64,000 nucleotides of DNA from Mycobacterium paraterrae (GCF_022430545.2 NZ_CP092488.2:3348001-3412000), one strand, 5' to 3'; shown: positions 18,325 to 26,778, counted from the stretch's first letter. The notes: generated by a model from the letters alone, not told the origin. A program made the numbers and translations.

Positions 18325-19188
18325 GTGAGCGCCTACAGCTATGCATTCGACGACATCCGCAACCGGCCGGTCGCTGTGATCGGCGCGGGCACTTTGGGAC
18401 GACGCATCGCGCTGATGTTCGCCAGCCGCGGCGGGCCCGTCCACATCTACGCCCGCCGCAAAGAACAGCTCGCGGAGGCCGAACAATATGTGGCCGAAAA
18501 TCTTTCGAGAGTTATCGATGGTCGCGCTTTCGGTGAACCCGGCATCGTGACCACGACGACATCGCTCGCCGATGCGCTCGACGGCGCATGGCTGGCCGTG
18601 GAATCGGCACCGGAGAAACTCGACATCAAGATCTCGCTGTGGGGCAATATCGACCAAGCGGCCCCACCCGACACGATCTTCGCGACCAACTCGTCGTCCT
18701 ATCCATCCCGTCTGATGGCGGAGAAGGTGCGCGACAAAACGCGGCTGTGTAACACGCACTTCTACATGCCGCCCGAGGTTAACGGCGTCGACCTGATGTC
18801 CGACGGCGAGACCGACCGTGCTGTTCTGGACACCCTGCTCGCTGTGCTGCCCGAATTCGGCGTCTACCCTTTCGAAGCGCGCAAGGAGTGCACCGGTTTC
18901 ATCTTCAATCGAGTGTGGGCCGCCATCAAGCGGGAGTCGTTGGCGGTCGTCGCCGAGGGAGTGGCTCGTCCCGAAGACGTCGACGGCATGTACAAGCTCA
19001 ACTTGGGCGCACCGGCCGGGCCGTTCCAGCTGATGGACCTAGTCGGTCTCGACGTCGCGCTCGACATCGAGAAGCACTACACCGACGTTTTCCCGCATTT
19101 GCCGACGCACGCGCGAGACCTGTTGCAGGACTATGTCGATGCGGGCAAGCTCGGCCTCAAGTCCGGAGAGGGTTTTTACAAATACTGA
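18325..19188 (+). CDS. 3-hydroxyacyl-CoA dehydrogenase (NAD-dependent)
   Basis: A 287-aa soluble enzyme with an N-terminal Rossmann domain (PVAVIGAGTLGRRIALMFA, GxGxxG near residue 20) and the C-terminal helical dimerisation domain (CTGFIFNRVWAAIKRES, then GAPAGPFQLMDLVGLDVAL). Conserved catalytic positions are visible: ATNSSS, the His in THFYMPPEV near residue 149 and an acidic residue downstream. It would oxidise a 3-hydroxyacyl-CoA in fatty acid breakdown; the chain length is not evident. GTG 18325. It starts an accessory block of plus-strand genes and precedes an MFS exporter by 38 nt. Confidence 0.9.
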   Translation: MSAYSYAFDDIRNRPVAVIGAGTLGRRIALMFASRGGPVHIYARRKEQLAEAEQYVAENLSRVIDGRAFGEPGIVTTTTSLADALDGAWLAVESAPEKLDIKISLWGNIDQAAPPDTIFATNSSSYPSRLMAEKVRDKTRLCNTHFYMPPEVNGVDLMSDGETDRAVLDTLLAVLPEFGVYPFEARKECTGFIFNRVWAAIKRESLAVVAEGVARPEDVDGMYKLNLGAPAGPFQLMDLVGLDVALDIEKHYTDVFPHLPTHARDLLQDYVDAGKLGLKSGEGFYKY

Positions 19189-19226
19189 GGCGCGCGGGAT
19201 GTGGCCCTCGTGTCAGAATCTCGTCG

Positions 19227-20840
19227 ATGGTGGCTGATACGCGTGAGCAGCTGAGCGGTGAGCAGCCGTCGGTGTGGGCGCCGCTGCGCAATCGCGTCTA
19301 CCGCAACCTCTTTCTGGCCGCATTCGGCTCCAACATCGGGACGTTCATGCAGGGCGTTGCGGCCCAATGGTTTCTGGTGGAGAGGCACAGCCCTGACGTC
19401 ATCGTCGCCTTGGTCCAGACGGCGAGCCTGGGACCGACCCTGCTGCTCGGGCTGTTCGCCGGGGCGCTAGCCGACCTCTTCGACCGACGTCGGCTGCTGA
19501 TATTCCTTCAGTCCTACGCTGTCGTGGTCGCGATGGCCCTTGCGGTGGTGACTTATCTGGGCCGCCTCACCCCGACGTCGCTGCTGATGTTCACCGTGGC
19601 TATCGGTTGCGCGTCGGCGGTCGCGGGACCCGACTGGCAGGCGATTCAGCCCGAAGTCGTGCCGCGAGAGCAGATCCCGGCCGTGTCGATGTTGGGGAGT
19701 GTCTCGGGCAACGCGTCCCGAGCCATCGGGCCGGCCATCGGCGGCTGCATCGTCGCATTGGCCGGTCCCGCAGCGGTCTTCGCGATCAATGCGATTTCGT
19801 TCGCGGGAATCATCGTCGCCCTGCTGGTATGGAAGCGACCCAAGCAACTCGCGCCTATCGAACGAGAGCACTTCGGGCAGGCCATCATCAGCGGGCTGCT
19901 CTATGTCGTCAACGGCCCGATCTTCCGCCGGATTCTGCTGCGCACGGCGCTGTTCCTGTTTCCCGCCTCCGCGCTGTTGGCCCTGCTGCCGGTAGCCGCG
20001 GCCCGCAGTTGGCACCTCGGGGCCGGTGGTTACGGTGTGGCGTTGGGGGCCATCGGTTTTGGCGCTTTGATCGGCGCCGTCGTCGCCGCCCGGCTGCACG
20101 AGCGGATGTCGGACAATGTCCTGCTCGCGGCTTCCGCCGCGGTGTACGGGACTGCGCCGCTTGCGGTTGTCTGGCTGCCGTTCGCCGCGGCGATCCCGAT
20201 CCTGATGCTCTCGGGGGTGGCCTGGCTGATCACGCTGGCGACGCTGAACGCGGCCGCCCAGTTGGTGTTGCCGCAGTGGGTGCGGGCGCGGGCGTTGTCG
20301 ATCTATCTGCTCATCTCGACCGGGGCACAGGCCCTTGGCGCCTACGCCTGGGGAGCGCTCGCCTCGCAGGTGTCGTGCGACATGGCTCTGGTGTCGTCTT
20401 CGGTGTCGCTGGGCGCTGCGGCTCTCAGCGTCGTCGTGCTGCCGCTGCTGCCCAATACCGGCAAGATCAATATCGACGTCTCCACCGCGTGGCCCGAGCC
20501 GATGCTGATGTTCGAGCCGTGCCCGAACGACGGCCCAGTGTTGGTGGTCGTCCGCTACCGGGTGTCGCAGCAGAAGCAGGACGATTTCGTCAAGGCGATG
20601 AGCAGAGTGCGGCGATCACGGCTGCGAACCGGCGGTCACAGCTGGCGGTTGTATCACAGTGTCGAACAAGCGGACTTGTTCCTCGAAAGGTTCACCGTCG
20701 CGTCGTGGAGCGAATTCGAGCGTCAACGCACCGAGCGCTGGCTGGGCTACGACTCCGAAAACTTCACGGCTGCAATCGAATACACCGTCGACCACAGCCG
20801 GACCGACGAGTACTACATCGCCAAGCGCGTGCCCAGATAA
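19227..20840 (+). CDS. MFS exporter of the MFS_3/DUF894 (enterobactin exporter-like) family
   Basis: A 537-aa protein: about 12 membrane segments in residues 25-415 (for example LFLAAFGSNIGTFMQGVAA and the TM2-3 loop ADLFDRRRLL), followed by a soluble C-terminal domain of roughly 110 residues (VLVVVRYRVSQQKQDDFV, SWRLYHSVEQADLFLERF) typical of the MFS_3 family. Substrate unknown. ATG 19227 sits 38 nt after the dehydrogenase; a much longer upstream frame is only an overlap artefact. Its 3' end overlaps the convergent oxidoreductase gene by 28 bp. Confidence 0.88.
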   Translation: MVADTREQLSGEQPSVWAPLRNRVYRNLFLAAFGSNIGTFMQGVAAQWFLVERHSPDVIVALVQTASLGPTLLLGLFAGALADLFDRRRLLIFLQSYAVVVAMALAVVTYLGRLTPTSLLMFTVAIGCASAVAGPDWQAIQPEVVPREQIPAVSMLGSVSGNASRAIGPAIGGCIVALAGPAAVFAINAISFAGIIVALLVWKRPKQLAPIEREHFGQAIISGLLYVVNGPIFRRILLRTALFLFPASALLALLPVAAARSWHLGAGGYGVALGAIGFGALIGAVVAARLHERMSDNVLLAASAAVYGTAPLAVVWLPFAAAIPILMLSGVAWLITLATLNAAAQLVLPQWVRARALSIYLLISTGAQALGAYAWGALASQVSCDMALVSSSVSLGAAALSVVVLPLLPNTGKINIDVSTAWPEPMLMFEPCPNDGPVLVVVRYRVSQQKQDDFVKAMSRVRRSRLRTGGHSWRLYHSVEQADLFLERFTVASWSEFERQRTERWLGYDSENFTAAIEYTVDHSRTDEYYIAKRVPR

Positions 20841-22240
20841 TCGAGCGCGACCTCGGCCGCATTCGCGCCGCACATGCCGTGCGCGCCGGGGCCGGGGGGA
20901 GTGGCCGCTGAGCAGATGAACATGCCTGGCAAGCCAATGCTGTACGGCGACAACGTGGTTCGCGGACCGAACGTCAGCTGGCGGATGTCCTTGGAACCCG
21001 TCATGATGTCGCCGCCGACGTAGTTGGCATTGTAGGTCGCGAATTCGGCGGGGTTCCGGACCGCTTGTCCCACGATCCGTTCCCGGAATCCCGGCGCGAA
21101 GCGCTCGATCTGGGCGATGATCGCCTCGGTCGCGTCGCCGGAAAAGCCGTTGGGCACATGGGCATACGTCCATACTGGGTGAATGTCACCGACTGACCGC
21201 CCCGGGTCGGCGAGGTATTGTTGCCCGACCAAGACGAACGGCCGCTCGGGCATGCGTCCGGCATGGACATCACGCTCGGCGGCGGCCAGTTCGCGGTAAT
21301 CGCCCACTACGTGCACCGTGCCTGCTCGACGGGCGTCCGGGTTCGTCCAGGGCACGCCGCCCTGCACGGCGAAATCGACCTTGAAGGCGCCCGGTCCGCG
21401 CCGGAACTTGCTGAAAGCGCGAGAAACTCGGCGGGGCAGAACATCGGCGAGGATGCCGGCCACGGCTTCGGGAGCGAGGTCGAACATCGTGATGTCAGCA
21501 GGTGGCAGCTGCGACGCCGTCTGCACCCGGACACCGGTCTCGATCTTGCCGCCCAGCTCGCTGAGCAGCGCCACCATCGCGTTGGTAATCGACTGCGATC
21601 CGCCTTCGGCGACCGGCCAGCCGTGCCGATGGCCGGCGGTGATGATGCCCATCCCGATCGCCGAGGTCATCGGGTAATGCAATGGCCGAAAGGCATGCGC
21701 CGCAACGCCGCCGAACAAGGCTCGGCCCTGGGGGGTGCGGAACAGTCGGGCGAACGCCGACGCCGGAAGCACGGTCGGCGCTCCGAACCGGGCCAGCATC
21801 AGCGGGTGATGGGGCATCCGCAGTAGCGGTCCCATGATGTCGTCGGACAGCGCATCGAACCGGGAGGCCGCGTATCCGAACGCACCGCGCCATCGTGGGC
21901 CGTCACGACCGAGGCCAGCGGCGGTTTGGTCGACCGAGCGGTGCAGGACACCGGCGCTGCCGTCGTCGAGCGGGTGGACGCAATCGATCTCCGGCCAGCG
22001 CCACGTCAAGCCGTAGCGGTCCAGATTGAAGCGGCTGACGAACTGCGACCCGACCGCCATCGGGTGGATCGCCGAGCAGTGGTCGTGGAGCAGGCCTGGG
22101 ACGATGGCCTCGCTGCTGCGGGCGCCGCCGCCGACCTCGTCGGCCGCCTCGAGGACGGTGACTTGCACGCCCTCGGCGGCCAGCGAGACGGCGGCGGCGA
22201 GCCCGTTGGGCCCACTACCCACCACCACTGCCGTGTTCAT
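20813..22240 (-). CDS. FAD-dependent oxidoreductase, phytoene desaturase (CrtI)-like
   Basis: A 475-aa flavoprotein: N-terminal dinucleotide-binding VVVGSGPNGLAAAVSLAAEG with the acidic end of strand 2 in TVLEAADEVGGGARS, and a C-terminal FAD-binding segment (PGMFICSAATPPGPGAHGMCG). This layout is that of the CrtI-like amine oxidase/phytoene dehydrogenase family, COG1233. No carotenoid genes accompany it, so the true substrate is unknown. ATG 22240 overlaps by four bases the stop of the small upstream gene, indicating translational coupling. Confidence 0.87.
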   Translation of the reverse strand: MNTAVVVGSGPNGLAAAVSLAAEGVQVTVLEAADEVGGGARSSEAIVPGLLHDHCSAIHPMAVGSQFVSRFNLDRYGLTWRWPEIDCVHPLDDGSAGVLHRSVDQTAAGLGRDGPRWRGAFGYAASRFDALSDDIMGPLLRMPHHPLMLARFGAPTVLPASAFARLFRTPQGRALFGGVAAHAFRPLHYPMTSAIGMGIITAGHRHGWPVAEGGSQSITNAMVALLSELGGKIETGVRVQTASQLPPADITMFDLAPEAVAGILADVLPRRVSRAFSKFRRGPGAFKVDFAVQGGVPWTNPDARRAGTVHVVGDYRELAAAERDVHAGRMPERPFVLVGQQYLADPGRSVGDIHPVWTYAHVPNGFSGDATEAIIAQIERFAPGFRERIVGQAVRNPAEFATYNANYVGGDIMTGSKDIRQLTFGPRTTLSPYSIGLPGMFICSAATPPGPGAHGMCGANAAEVALDYLGTRLAM

Positions 22241-22584
22241 GCCATCGCTCCGTGACCGTGCTCGTGCTCCTGGTCCCTGCGGGTAGCGGGCTTGCCGCCA
22301 CTCAAGGACCATTCCACGCTAGTCGGGATCGGGCCGTTGGGCAGCCACGGCTGTTCGGCGACCGCATCGGCGACCTTCCACGTGCCCCGCTCGATCACCC
22401 CGAGCGCGGCGTCGATCAGCTGGTAGTGCTGCACTCCGCTGCCGAACGCCTCAGACTCGACCCAGGCGATGACGCACTCGCCCGGCTCGAACGCGGCCTC
22501 GGTTTGTACGGCCCGAATCAGGTCGGTGTTGTGCAGATGGCCGTCGCCGAAGTTGAAGCCGATCAGAGAGTTGATCTCGTACAC
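22237..22584 (-). CDS. Conserved hypothetical protein coupled to the CrtI-like gene
   Basis: A 115-aa soluble protein (MYEINSLIGFNFGDGHLHNTD at the N-terminus, shown in part) with an acidic core and a His/Glu-rich C-terminus (EHEHGHG). No family is recognised. It ends within the start codon of the CrtI-like oxidoreductase, suggesting a two-gene operon and perhaps a partner role. It is divergent from the TetR gene across a 104-bp region that contains a palindrome. Confidence 0.6.
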   Translation of the reverse strand: MYEINSLIGFNFGDGHLHNTDLIRAVQTEAAFEPGECVIAWVESEAFGSGVQHYQLIDAALGVIERGTWKVADAVAEQPWLPNGPIPTSVEWSLSGGKPATRRDQEHEHGHGAMA

Positions 22585-22656
22585 AATGCGACCGAATTCG
22601 CACCCGTGATCGAGACCTTCCTCAGCGAACCCGGAGACCGGCCCTGACCCCCTACC

Positions 22657-22688
22657 GAGGATTCCTCTGTTGAGTTAGAGTAATCCTC
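22657..22688. promoter_or_regulatory. Inverted repeat at the TetR gene start, likely autoregulatory operator
   Basis: GAGGATT (22657-22663) and AATCCTC (22682-22688) are perfect 7-bp inverted arms, the second abutting the TetR GTG start; GAGGATTCCTC at 22657-22667 is itself a palindrome with one central mismatch. The site lies between the divergent TetR and hypothetical/CrtI-like genes and could control both. Confidence 0.5.
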
Positions 22689-23276
22689 GTGCCACCAGCT
22701 GCCGATGCACGAGTCCGATTGATGCAAGCGGCCCGCCGCCGCTTTGCGCGGGACGGGGCGCTGGCCGCCACCCTCGACGAAATCCGGCGCGACGCCGATG
22801 TCAGCGTCGGCGCGCTCTACCACCACTTTCCGGACAAGCCCACCCTGGCGGCGGCCGTCTACGCCCAGGTGATGGCCGAATACCAAGCGGGATTCTTGGT
22901 GATGCTGCGTCGCCATGACACGGCCGAGAACGGGATCCGCGGCGGTGTCGCACACCATCTGCGATGGGTCGCCGCGAACCGCAGCGAGGCCGCGCTACTG
23001 CTGGGGGACCGGCTGCGCAGTCCGGCCCTCGACGACTCGAACCGGTCGTTCTTCGCCGCGGTGGGGGACTGGTGGAGGCCGCACCACGGCTACGGCGTGC
23101 TGCGACCGATGCAAGGCAGCGTCACCGCCGCATTGTGGTTTGGCCCGGCGCAGGAATTCAGCCGGTACTGGATTGCCGGCGACGAGCCCCGAATGCCGCG
23201 TGGCGTGATCGCGACATTCGCTGACGCTGCCTGGGCGTCCTTGCGGGCCAATGCTAACGAGGAGAATGATGACTGA
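22689..23276 (+). CDS. TetR-family transcriptional regulator
   Basis: A 195-aa one-domain-plus-ligand-domain repressor. The N-terminal helix-turn-helix is clear (RRRFARDGALAATLDEIRRD, then DVSVGALYHHFPDKPTLAAAV, residues 15-57). The C-terminal half is the ligand-binding region with no obvious effector. GTG start at 22689 sits inside or next to an inverted repeat. The next gene, an enoyl-CoA hydratase, starts 8 nt before this gene ends, so regulator and enzyme are co-translated; an acyl-CoA effector would make sense but is inference. Confidence 0.9.
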   Translation: MPPAADARVRLMQAARRRFARDGALAATLDEIRRDADVSVGALYHHFPDKPTLAAAVYAQVMAEYQAGFLVMLRRHDTAENGIRGGVAHHLRWVAANRSEAALLLGDRLRSPALDDSNRSFFAAVGDWWRPHHGYGVLRPMQGSVTAALWFGPAQEFSRYWIAGDEPRMPRGVIATFADAAWASLRANANEENDD

Positions 23277-24108
23277 AACGCTCTACAACCGACTGGTCAC
23301 CGAGGGCGACGACGCCGACGCACCGCGTCGGGTGCACATCGAGCATCGCGGTGATCGGGCGATCGTCACCCTCGACGAACCTGACCGGCTCAATGTCTTG
23401 TCGGCGCCACTCGTCCGTCAATTGCGTTGCGCACTGCAAACTCTCGTCTCAGATCGGGGCATTCGCAGTGTAGTGCTCACTGGTCGCGACCCGGGTTTCA
23501 GTGCGGGGGGCGACCTGAGGATGATGCAGACAGCGACCGAAAACCTCTCCGGCCCAGAGGGTGTCGCTGATGTCTGGCGCTGGATCCGTCGGGAATTCGG
23601 CGGAATCGCCCGGCTCATCGCGGGATCGGACACCATCTTCGTCGCCGCCATCAACGGCCCAGCCGCCGGAGTCGGCCTGGCGTGGGCGCTGACGTGCGAC
23701 CTCGCCGTCGCCAGCGATCGCGCCCTGATCGTGCCCGCGTTCGGTCGGCTCGGCCTGCTTCCCGAGGTCGGCACCAGTTGGGCGCTGACCCGGCGGCTGG
23801 GCTACCAAGGCGCGCTTGCTTATTACCTCCGCGGCACGCACATCGACGCTTACGAGGCGCAACGCCTCGGGCTGGTCCAACAGGTAGTGGACCACGACCG
23901 CCTACTCGATGCCGCCGACGAGTGGTGCTCGCGGATCGCGGCGATGCCTTCACATGCGGTCGCCATGACCAAGCCGCTCCTGCGCGCCACCGCCGACGCA
24001 GGCTGGCACGACGCGCTGACCATGGAGGAATTCGCCGAACCCGTCTGCTTCACCACCGCCGCGTTCGCCGACAGCGTGCGCGGCATGCTGTCGAAACCTC
24101 AGGCCTGA
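23269..24108 (+). CDS. Enoyl-CoA hydratase/isomerase family protein
   Basis: A 279-aa crotonase-fold enzyme. The oxyanion-hole segments are visible: DPGFSAGGDLRMM near residue 78 and AAINGPAAGVGLAWALTCDL near residue 132, followed by GLLPEVGTSWALTRRLG. Glu in PEVGTSW corresponds to one catalytic Glu of hydratases; the other position, usually in the preceding GxxLxxE context, is less clear. ATG 23269 follows GAGGAG; ATG 23266 is adjacent. It overlaps the TetR gene by 8 nt and converges on the YbaK gene, overlapping by 10 nt. Confidence 0.88.
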   Translation: MTETLYNRLVTEGDDADAPRRVHIEHRGDRAIVTLDEPDRLNVLSAPLVRQLRCALQTLVSDRGIRSVVLTGRDPGFSAGGDLRMMQTATENLSGPEGVADVWRWIRREFGGIARLIAGSDTIFVAAINGPAAGVGLAWALTCDLAVASDRALIVPAFGRLGLLPEVGTSWALTRRLGYQGALAYYLRGTHIDAYEAQRLGLVQQVVDHDRLLDAADEWCSRIAAMPSHAVAMTKPLLRATADAGWHDALTMEEFAEPVCFTTAAFADSVRGMLSKPQA

Positions 24109-24560
24109 ATATCAGCGATTACCGCGTCGGTCAGTCGCACCAGGTCGGCGGGCGCCACCGCGACGTCCCAGCCGCGGCGGCCGGCGCTGACGTACATCCG
24201 CTCGAAAGCCATCGCACCGGAGTCGACGACCGTCGGCAGTCGCGTGCGCTGACCGAGCGGCGAGACCGCGCCCAGCACGTAACCGGTCGCCCGCTCGGCA
24301 GCGCGTTGGTCTGCCATGGTGGCCTTGGTTGCGCCCAGCGCTGCGGCGGCGGCCTTCAGCGAAAGCTTCGCCAACGCCGGCACCACCGCGACGGCCATCC
24401 CGCCGGGAACCGCAATGACCAGCGTCTTGAAAATCTGCCCGGGCACCACGGAGCCGTCGGCGGTCAGTTCGCAGACGGCTTCGCCACCGAACGAGCGTTC
24501 GCGCGGGTCGTGGGGGTAGGTGACCACCTCGTGCGGCACCCCGGCGTCGATCAACTGCAC
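24099..24560 (-). CDS. YbaK/EbsC-type aminoacyl-tRNA deacylase (Cys-tRNA(Pro) deacylase-like)
   Basis: About 153 aa from GTG 24560, with the YbaK fold hallmarks: VPGQIFKTLVIAVPGG near residue 40 (the catalytic Lys in FKTLV), then KLSLKAAAAALGATKATMAD and GYVLGAVSPLGQRTRLPTVVD. Members hydrolyse mischarged tRNA. The reading frame extends some ten codons further upstream (TTIASRKATRALV) without ATG, and family members usually include that part, so a nonstandard start nearer 24595 is possible. In M. tuberculosis the locus is annotated as two short ORFs (Rv3224A/B); here it is one frame. It follows the SDR gene with no real gap. Confidence 0.88.
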   Translation of the reverse strand: MQLIDAGVPHEVVTYPHDPRERSFGGEAVCELTADGSVVPGQIFKTLVIAVPGGMAVAVVPALAKLSLKAAAAALGATKATMADQRAAERATGYVLGAVSPLGQRTRLPTVVDSGAMAFERMYVSAGRRGWDVAVAPADLVRLTDAVIADIQA

Positions 24561-24595
24561 CAGCGCCCGCGTTGCTTTCCGGCTAGCGATGGTCG

Positions 24596-25444
24596 TCAGG
24601 GACCGGAGTACCCGGGCGGGTTCACGCCGTCCACCCAGAAGTCCACGCCCAGCGTGCCACCGGGCACACAGTTGTAGACCGACAGGTCCTGCACACCGGA
24701 TTCCAGCAATACGTCTTCACAAAGCAAGGTGTTGCCGGTGTACTCCTTGGCCGGCTTGTTGAGGATCACGTAGGCCGCGTCGGAGTAGATCTCCGGCTTG
24801 CGGGCCCGACCCATCGCCTCGTCACCACCAAGTAGGTTCTGCACCGCGGCGGTGGCCACCAGCGTCCGCGGCCACAGGGTGTTCGATGCGATACCCTCGT
24901 CGCGCATCTCCTCGGCAATGCCCAACGCGCACAACGTCATTCCGAACTTCGCCATCATGTAAGCGGTCGGCTTCAGCCATTCTTTGCCGAGCAGAATCGG
25001 GGGAGACAGGGTAAGGATGTGCGGGTTCTCCCGGCCCTTCATGTGCGGAAGGCATGCCTGTGAGACCGCGTAGGTGCCACGCACTTGAATGCCGTTCATC
25101 AGATCGAACCGCTTCATGGGCACCTCGCTGATCGAGCCGAGGTTGATCGCTGAGGCGTTGTTCACCACGATGTCGATGCCGCCGAACTGCTCGACGGCCT
25201 GGTTGACGGCGGCCTCCACCGAATCCGGGTCGCGGACGTCGCCGACGATCGGCAGTGCCTGTCCGCCCGCCTCCTCGAGCTCCTTGGCGGCGGTGTAGAC
25301 GGTGCCCGGCAGCTTGGGGTGCGGCTCGGCCGTCTTGGCGATCAATGCAATGTTCGCGCCGTCTTGAGCGGCCCGCTTGGCGATGGCCAGGCCGATTCCG
25401 CGGCTGGCTCCCGAGATGAACATGGTCTTTGCTTTCAGCGACAT
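24596..25444 (-). CDS. Short-chain dehydrogenase/reductase, HSDL2-like (Rv3224 type)
   Basis: A 282-aa classical SDR: cofactor loop MFISGASRGIGLAIAKRA near residue 9, NNAS near residue 95, catalytic Tyr and Lys in AYMMAKFGMTLC near residue 165-169. The long insert KTAEPHPKLPGTVYTAAKEL after strand 2 is the mark of the HSDL2-like subgroup. Substrate is not known. ATG 25444; a longer frame upstream is out of family. It is divergent from sigH and precedes the YbaK-type gene. Confidence 0.9.
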   Translation of the reverse strand: MSLKAKTMFISGASRGIGLAIAKRAAQDGANIALIAKTAEPHPKLPGTVYTAAKELEEAGGQALPIVGDVRDPDSVEAAVNQAVEQFGGIDIVVNNASAINLGSISEVPMKRFDLMNGIQVRGTYAVSQACLPHMKGRENPHILTLSPPILLGKEWLKPTAYMMAKFGMTLCALGIAEEMRDEGIASNTLWPRTLVATAAVQNLLGGDEAMGRARKPEIYSDAAYVILNKPAKEYTGNTLLCEDVLLESGVQDLSVYNCVPGGTLGVDFWVDGVNPPGYSGP

Positions 25445-25490
25445 GAGCGTCACAGTAACGCTGCTCACAATTGCGGCGAGTTGGCGGTCC

Positions 25491-25517
25491 GGAAATACCA
25501 AGTCGATTACCGCTGTT
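25491..25517 (+). promoter_or_regulatory. Candidate SigH-type promoter upstream of sigH
   Basis: GGAA at 25491-25494 and GTT at 25515-25517 are separated by 20 nt, close to the GGAA/GTT pattern of SigH-dependent promoters. It is about 170 nt before the sigH start. SigH autoregulation is established in mycobacteria; that this exact site is the promoter is inference. Confidence 0.4.
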
Positions 25518-25688
25518 GAGCAAGGCAAAGCAGACAGTGTCAGTCCCAGCCTCTAGATTGAGAAGGAGAATCGCGTGTCAACGGCGACCTGCCTCGTGGG
25601 CGAACAGCAGTTGGCCGGGTACCCGATGGGTCCGGTGTTGATGGACCTGTTCACCGGTATCGCGATAGAAGGGACTGCGTCACTCACC

Positions 25689-26363
25689 ATGGCTGATACC
25701 GACAGCGCTACCGAGTCGGAAGCGGCGGTTGATCCCGCCGACGACGGCGTTGCGCGCACCCGGTCCAATGAGACCGACGCCGAGCTGACAGCCCGATTCG
25801 AGCGCGACGCGATCCCGCTGCTCGACCAGCTCTACGGCGGTGCGTTGCGGATGACGCGGAACCCTGCTGACGCCGAGGACTTGCTGCAAGAAACCATGGT
25901 CAAGGCCTACGCGGGATTCCGGTCCTTCAAAGAGGGCACCAACCTCAAGGCCTGGCTCTACCGGATTCTGACCAACACCTACATCAACAGTTACCGCAAG
26001 AAACAGCGGCAACCGGCGCAGTATCCGACAGACGAGATCACCGACTGGCAACTGGCCGCGACAGCTGAGCACACCTCGACGGGCCTGCGCTCCGCAGAGG
26101 TAGAGGCGCTCGAGGCGCTGCCCGACAACGAGATCAAAGAAGCGCTGCAGGCGCTGCCCGAGGAATTCCGGATGGCGGTCTACTACGCCGACGTCGAAGG
26201 CTTTCCGTACAAGGAAATCGCAGAAATCATGGACACTCCGATCGGGACCGTGATGTCACGTTTGCACCGCGGCCGGCGTCAACTCCGGGAATTGTTGACC
26301 GACGTTGCGAGGGATCGCGGTTTCATTCGCGGTGGCCAGGCAGCGGAGGAGGTGTCGTCATGA
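25689..26363 (+). CDS. sigH: ECF sigma factor SigH
   Basis: Alternative sigma factor for oxidative and heat stress. Region 2 covers about residues 45-110 (ERDAIPLLDQLYGGALRMTR, DAEDLLQETMVKAYAGFRSF, LKAWLYRILTNTYINSYRKK) and region 4 about residues 150-205 (ALPEEFRMAVYYADVEGFPY, GTVMSRLHRGRRQLRELL). ATG 25689 gives MADTDSATE and 224 aa, close to the 216 aa of M. tuberculosis SigH; a GTG start at 25575 would add 38 unlikely residues. The stop overlaps the rshA start by four bases (ATGA), the standard sigma/anti-sigma pairing. Confidence 0.97.
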   Translation: MADTDSATESEAAVDPADDGVARTRSNETDAELTARFERDAIPLLDQLYGGALRMTRNPADAEDLLQETMVKAYAGFRSFKEGTNLKAWLYRILTNTYINSYRKKQRQPAQYPTDEITDWQLAATAEHTSTGLRSAEVEALEALPDNEIKEALQALPEEFRMAVYYADVEGFPYKEIAEIMDTPIGTVMSRLHRGRRQLRELLTDVARDRGFIRGGQAAEEVSS

Positions 26364-26635
26364 GCGACTTCTCGTCGGAACCCACGATCAAGCCCGGATG
26401 CGCTGAGGTACTCGCCGAGGTATGGACCCTGCTCGACGGGGAGTGCAGCCCGGAGGCGCAGGCCAAGCTCAGGCAACATCTCGAGGATTGCCCGCCGTGC
26501 TTCCAGATCTATGGGCTGGAGGAGCGGCTGAAGTCGCTGATCTCGACGAAGTGCCGTGGTGAGCGGGCTCCGGAAAGCCTGCGCGAGCGCCTGCGCGTCG
26601 AGATCCGCCGGACCACCATCATTCAGGGGCGCTGA
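26360..26635 (+). CDS. rshA: Anti-sigma factor RshA (ZAS family)
   Basis: A 91-aa zinc-associated anti-sigma factor that holds SigH until oxidation. The HxxxCxxC motif is present in QHLEDCPPCFQIYG near residues 45-52, with an earlier Cys in DGECSPEAQ. The amphipathic C-terminal helices (LEERLKSLISTKC, ESLRERLRVEIRR) bind sigma. ATG 26360 overlaps sigH by four bases, so the two proteins are made in step. A long perfect hairpin follows 10 nt after the stop. Confidence 0.96.
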   Translation: MSDFSSEPTIKPGCAEVLAEVWTLLDGECSPEAQAKLRQHLEDCPPCFQIYGLEERLKSLISTKCRGERAPESLRERLRVEIRRTTIIQGR

Positions 26636-26645
26636 ACGCACACAA

Positions 26646-26686
26646 ACAAAGACGCGGGCCGCCTGTCGGACGGTCCGCGTCTTTGT
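26646..26686. terminator. Bidirectional terminator hairpin between rshA and bL37
   Basis: Arms 26646-26661 and 26671-26686 (ACAAAGACGCGGGCCG against CGGTCCGCGTCTTTGT) form a 16-bp stem with one G-T pair and a 9-nt loop. The A/T-rich feet (ACAAAG/CTTTGT) give a weak U tract in both directions, which suits its place between convergent genes. Confidence 0.85.
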
Positions 26687-26703
26687 TGCTTGTGGGCGGT
26701 TGG

Positions 26704-26778
26704 TTAAGCGTTGGGCCGCTTGCCGTGGTTGGCCTTGCTGTGCTTGCGGTCGCGCTTTTTCCGGCCTCGCTTGGCCAT
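26704..26778 (-). CDS. 50S ribosomal protein bL37
   Basis: A 24-residue, extremely basic peptide: MAKRGRKKRDRKHSKANHGK followed by RPNA, reading from ATG 26778 to TAA 26704. A strong GAGGAGG ribosome binding site lies just upstream on the minus strand. The sequence fits the actinobacterial ribosomal protein bL37 found in mycobacterial 50S structures. The gene is too short for usual gene callers. It ends 17 nt from the rshA terminator hairpin, which it shares. Confidence 0.9.
   Translation of the reverse strand: MAKRGRKKRDRKHSKANHGKRPNA

Noticed and set aside
18888..19226. Extended MFS transporter start inside the preceding dehydrogenase gene
   Set aside because: The extension is out-of-frame Arg-rich translation of the dehydrogenase; ATG 19227 precedes the first conserved segment.
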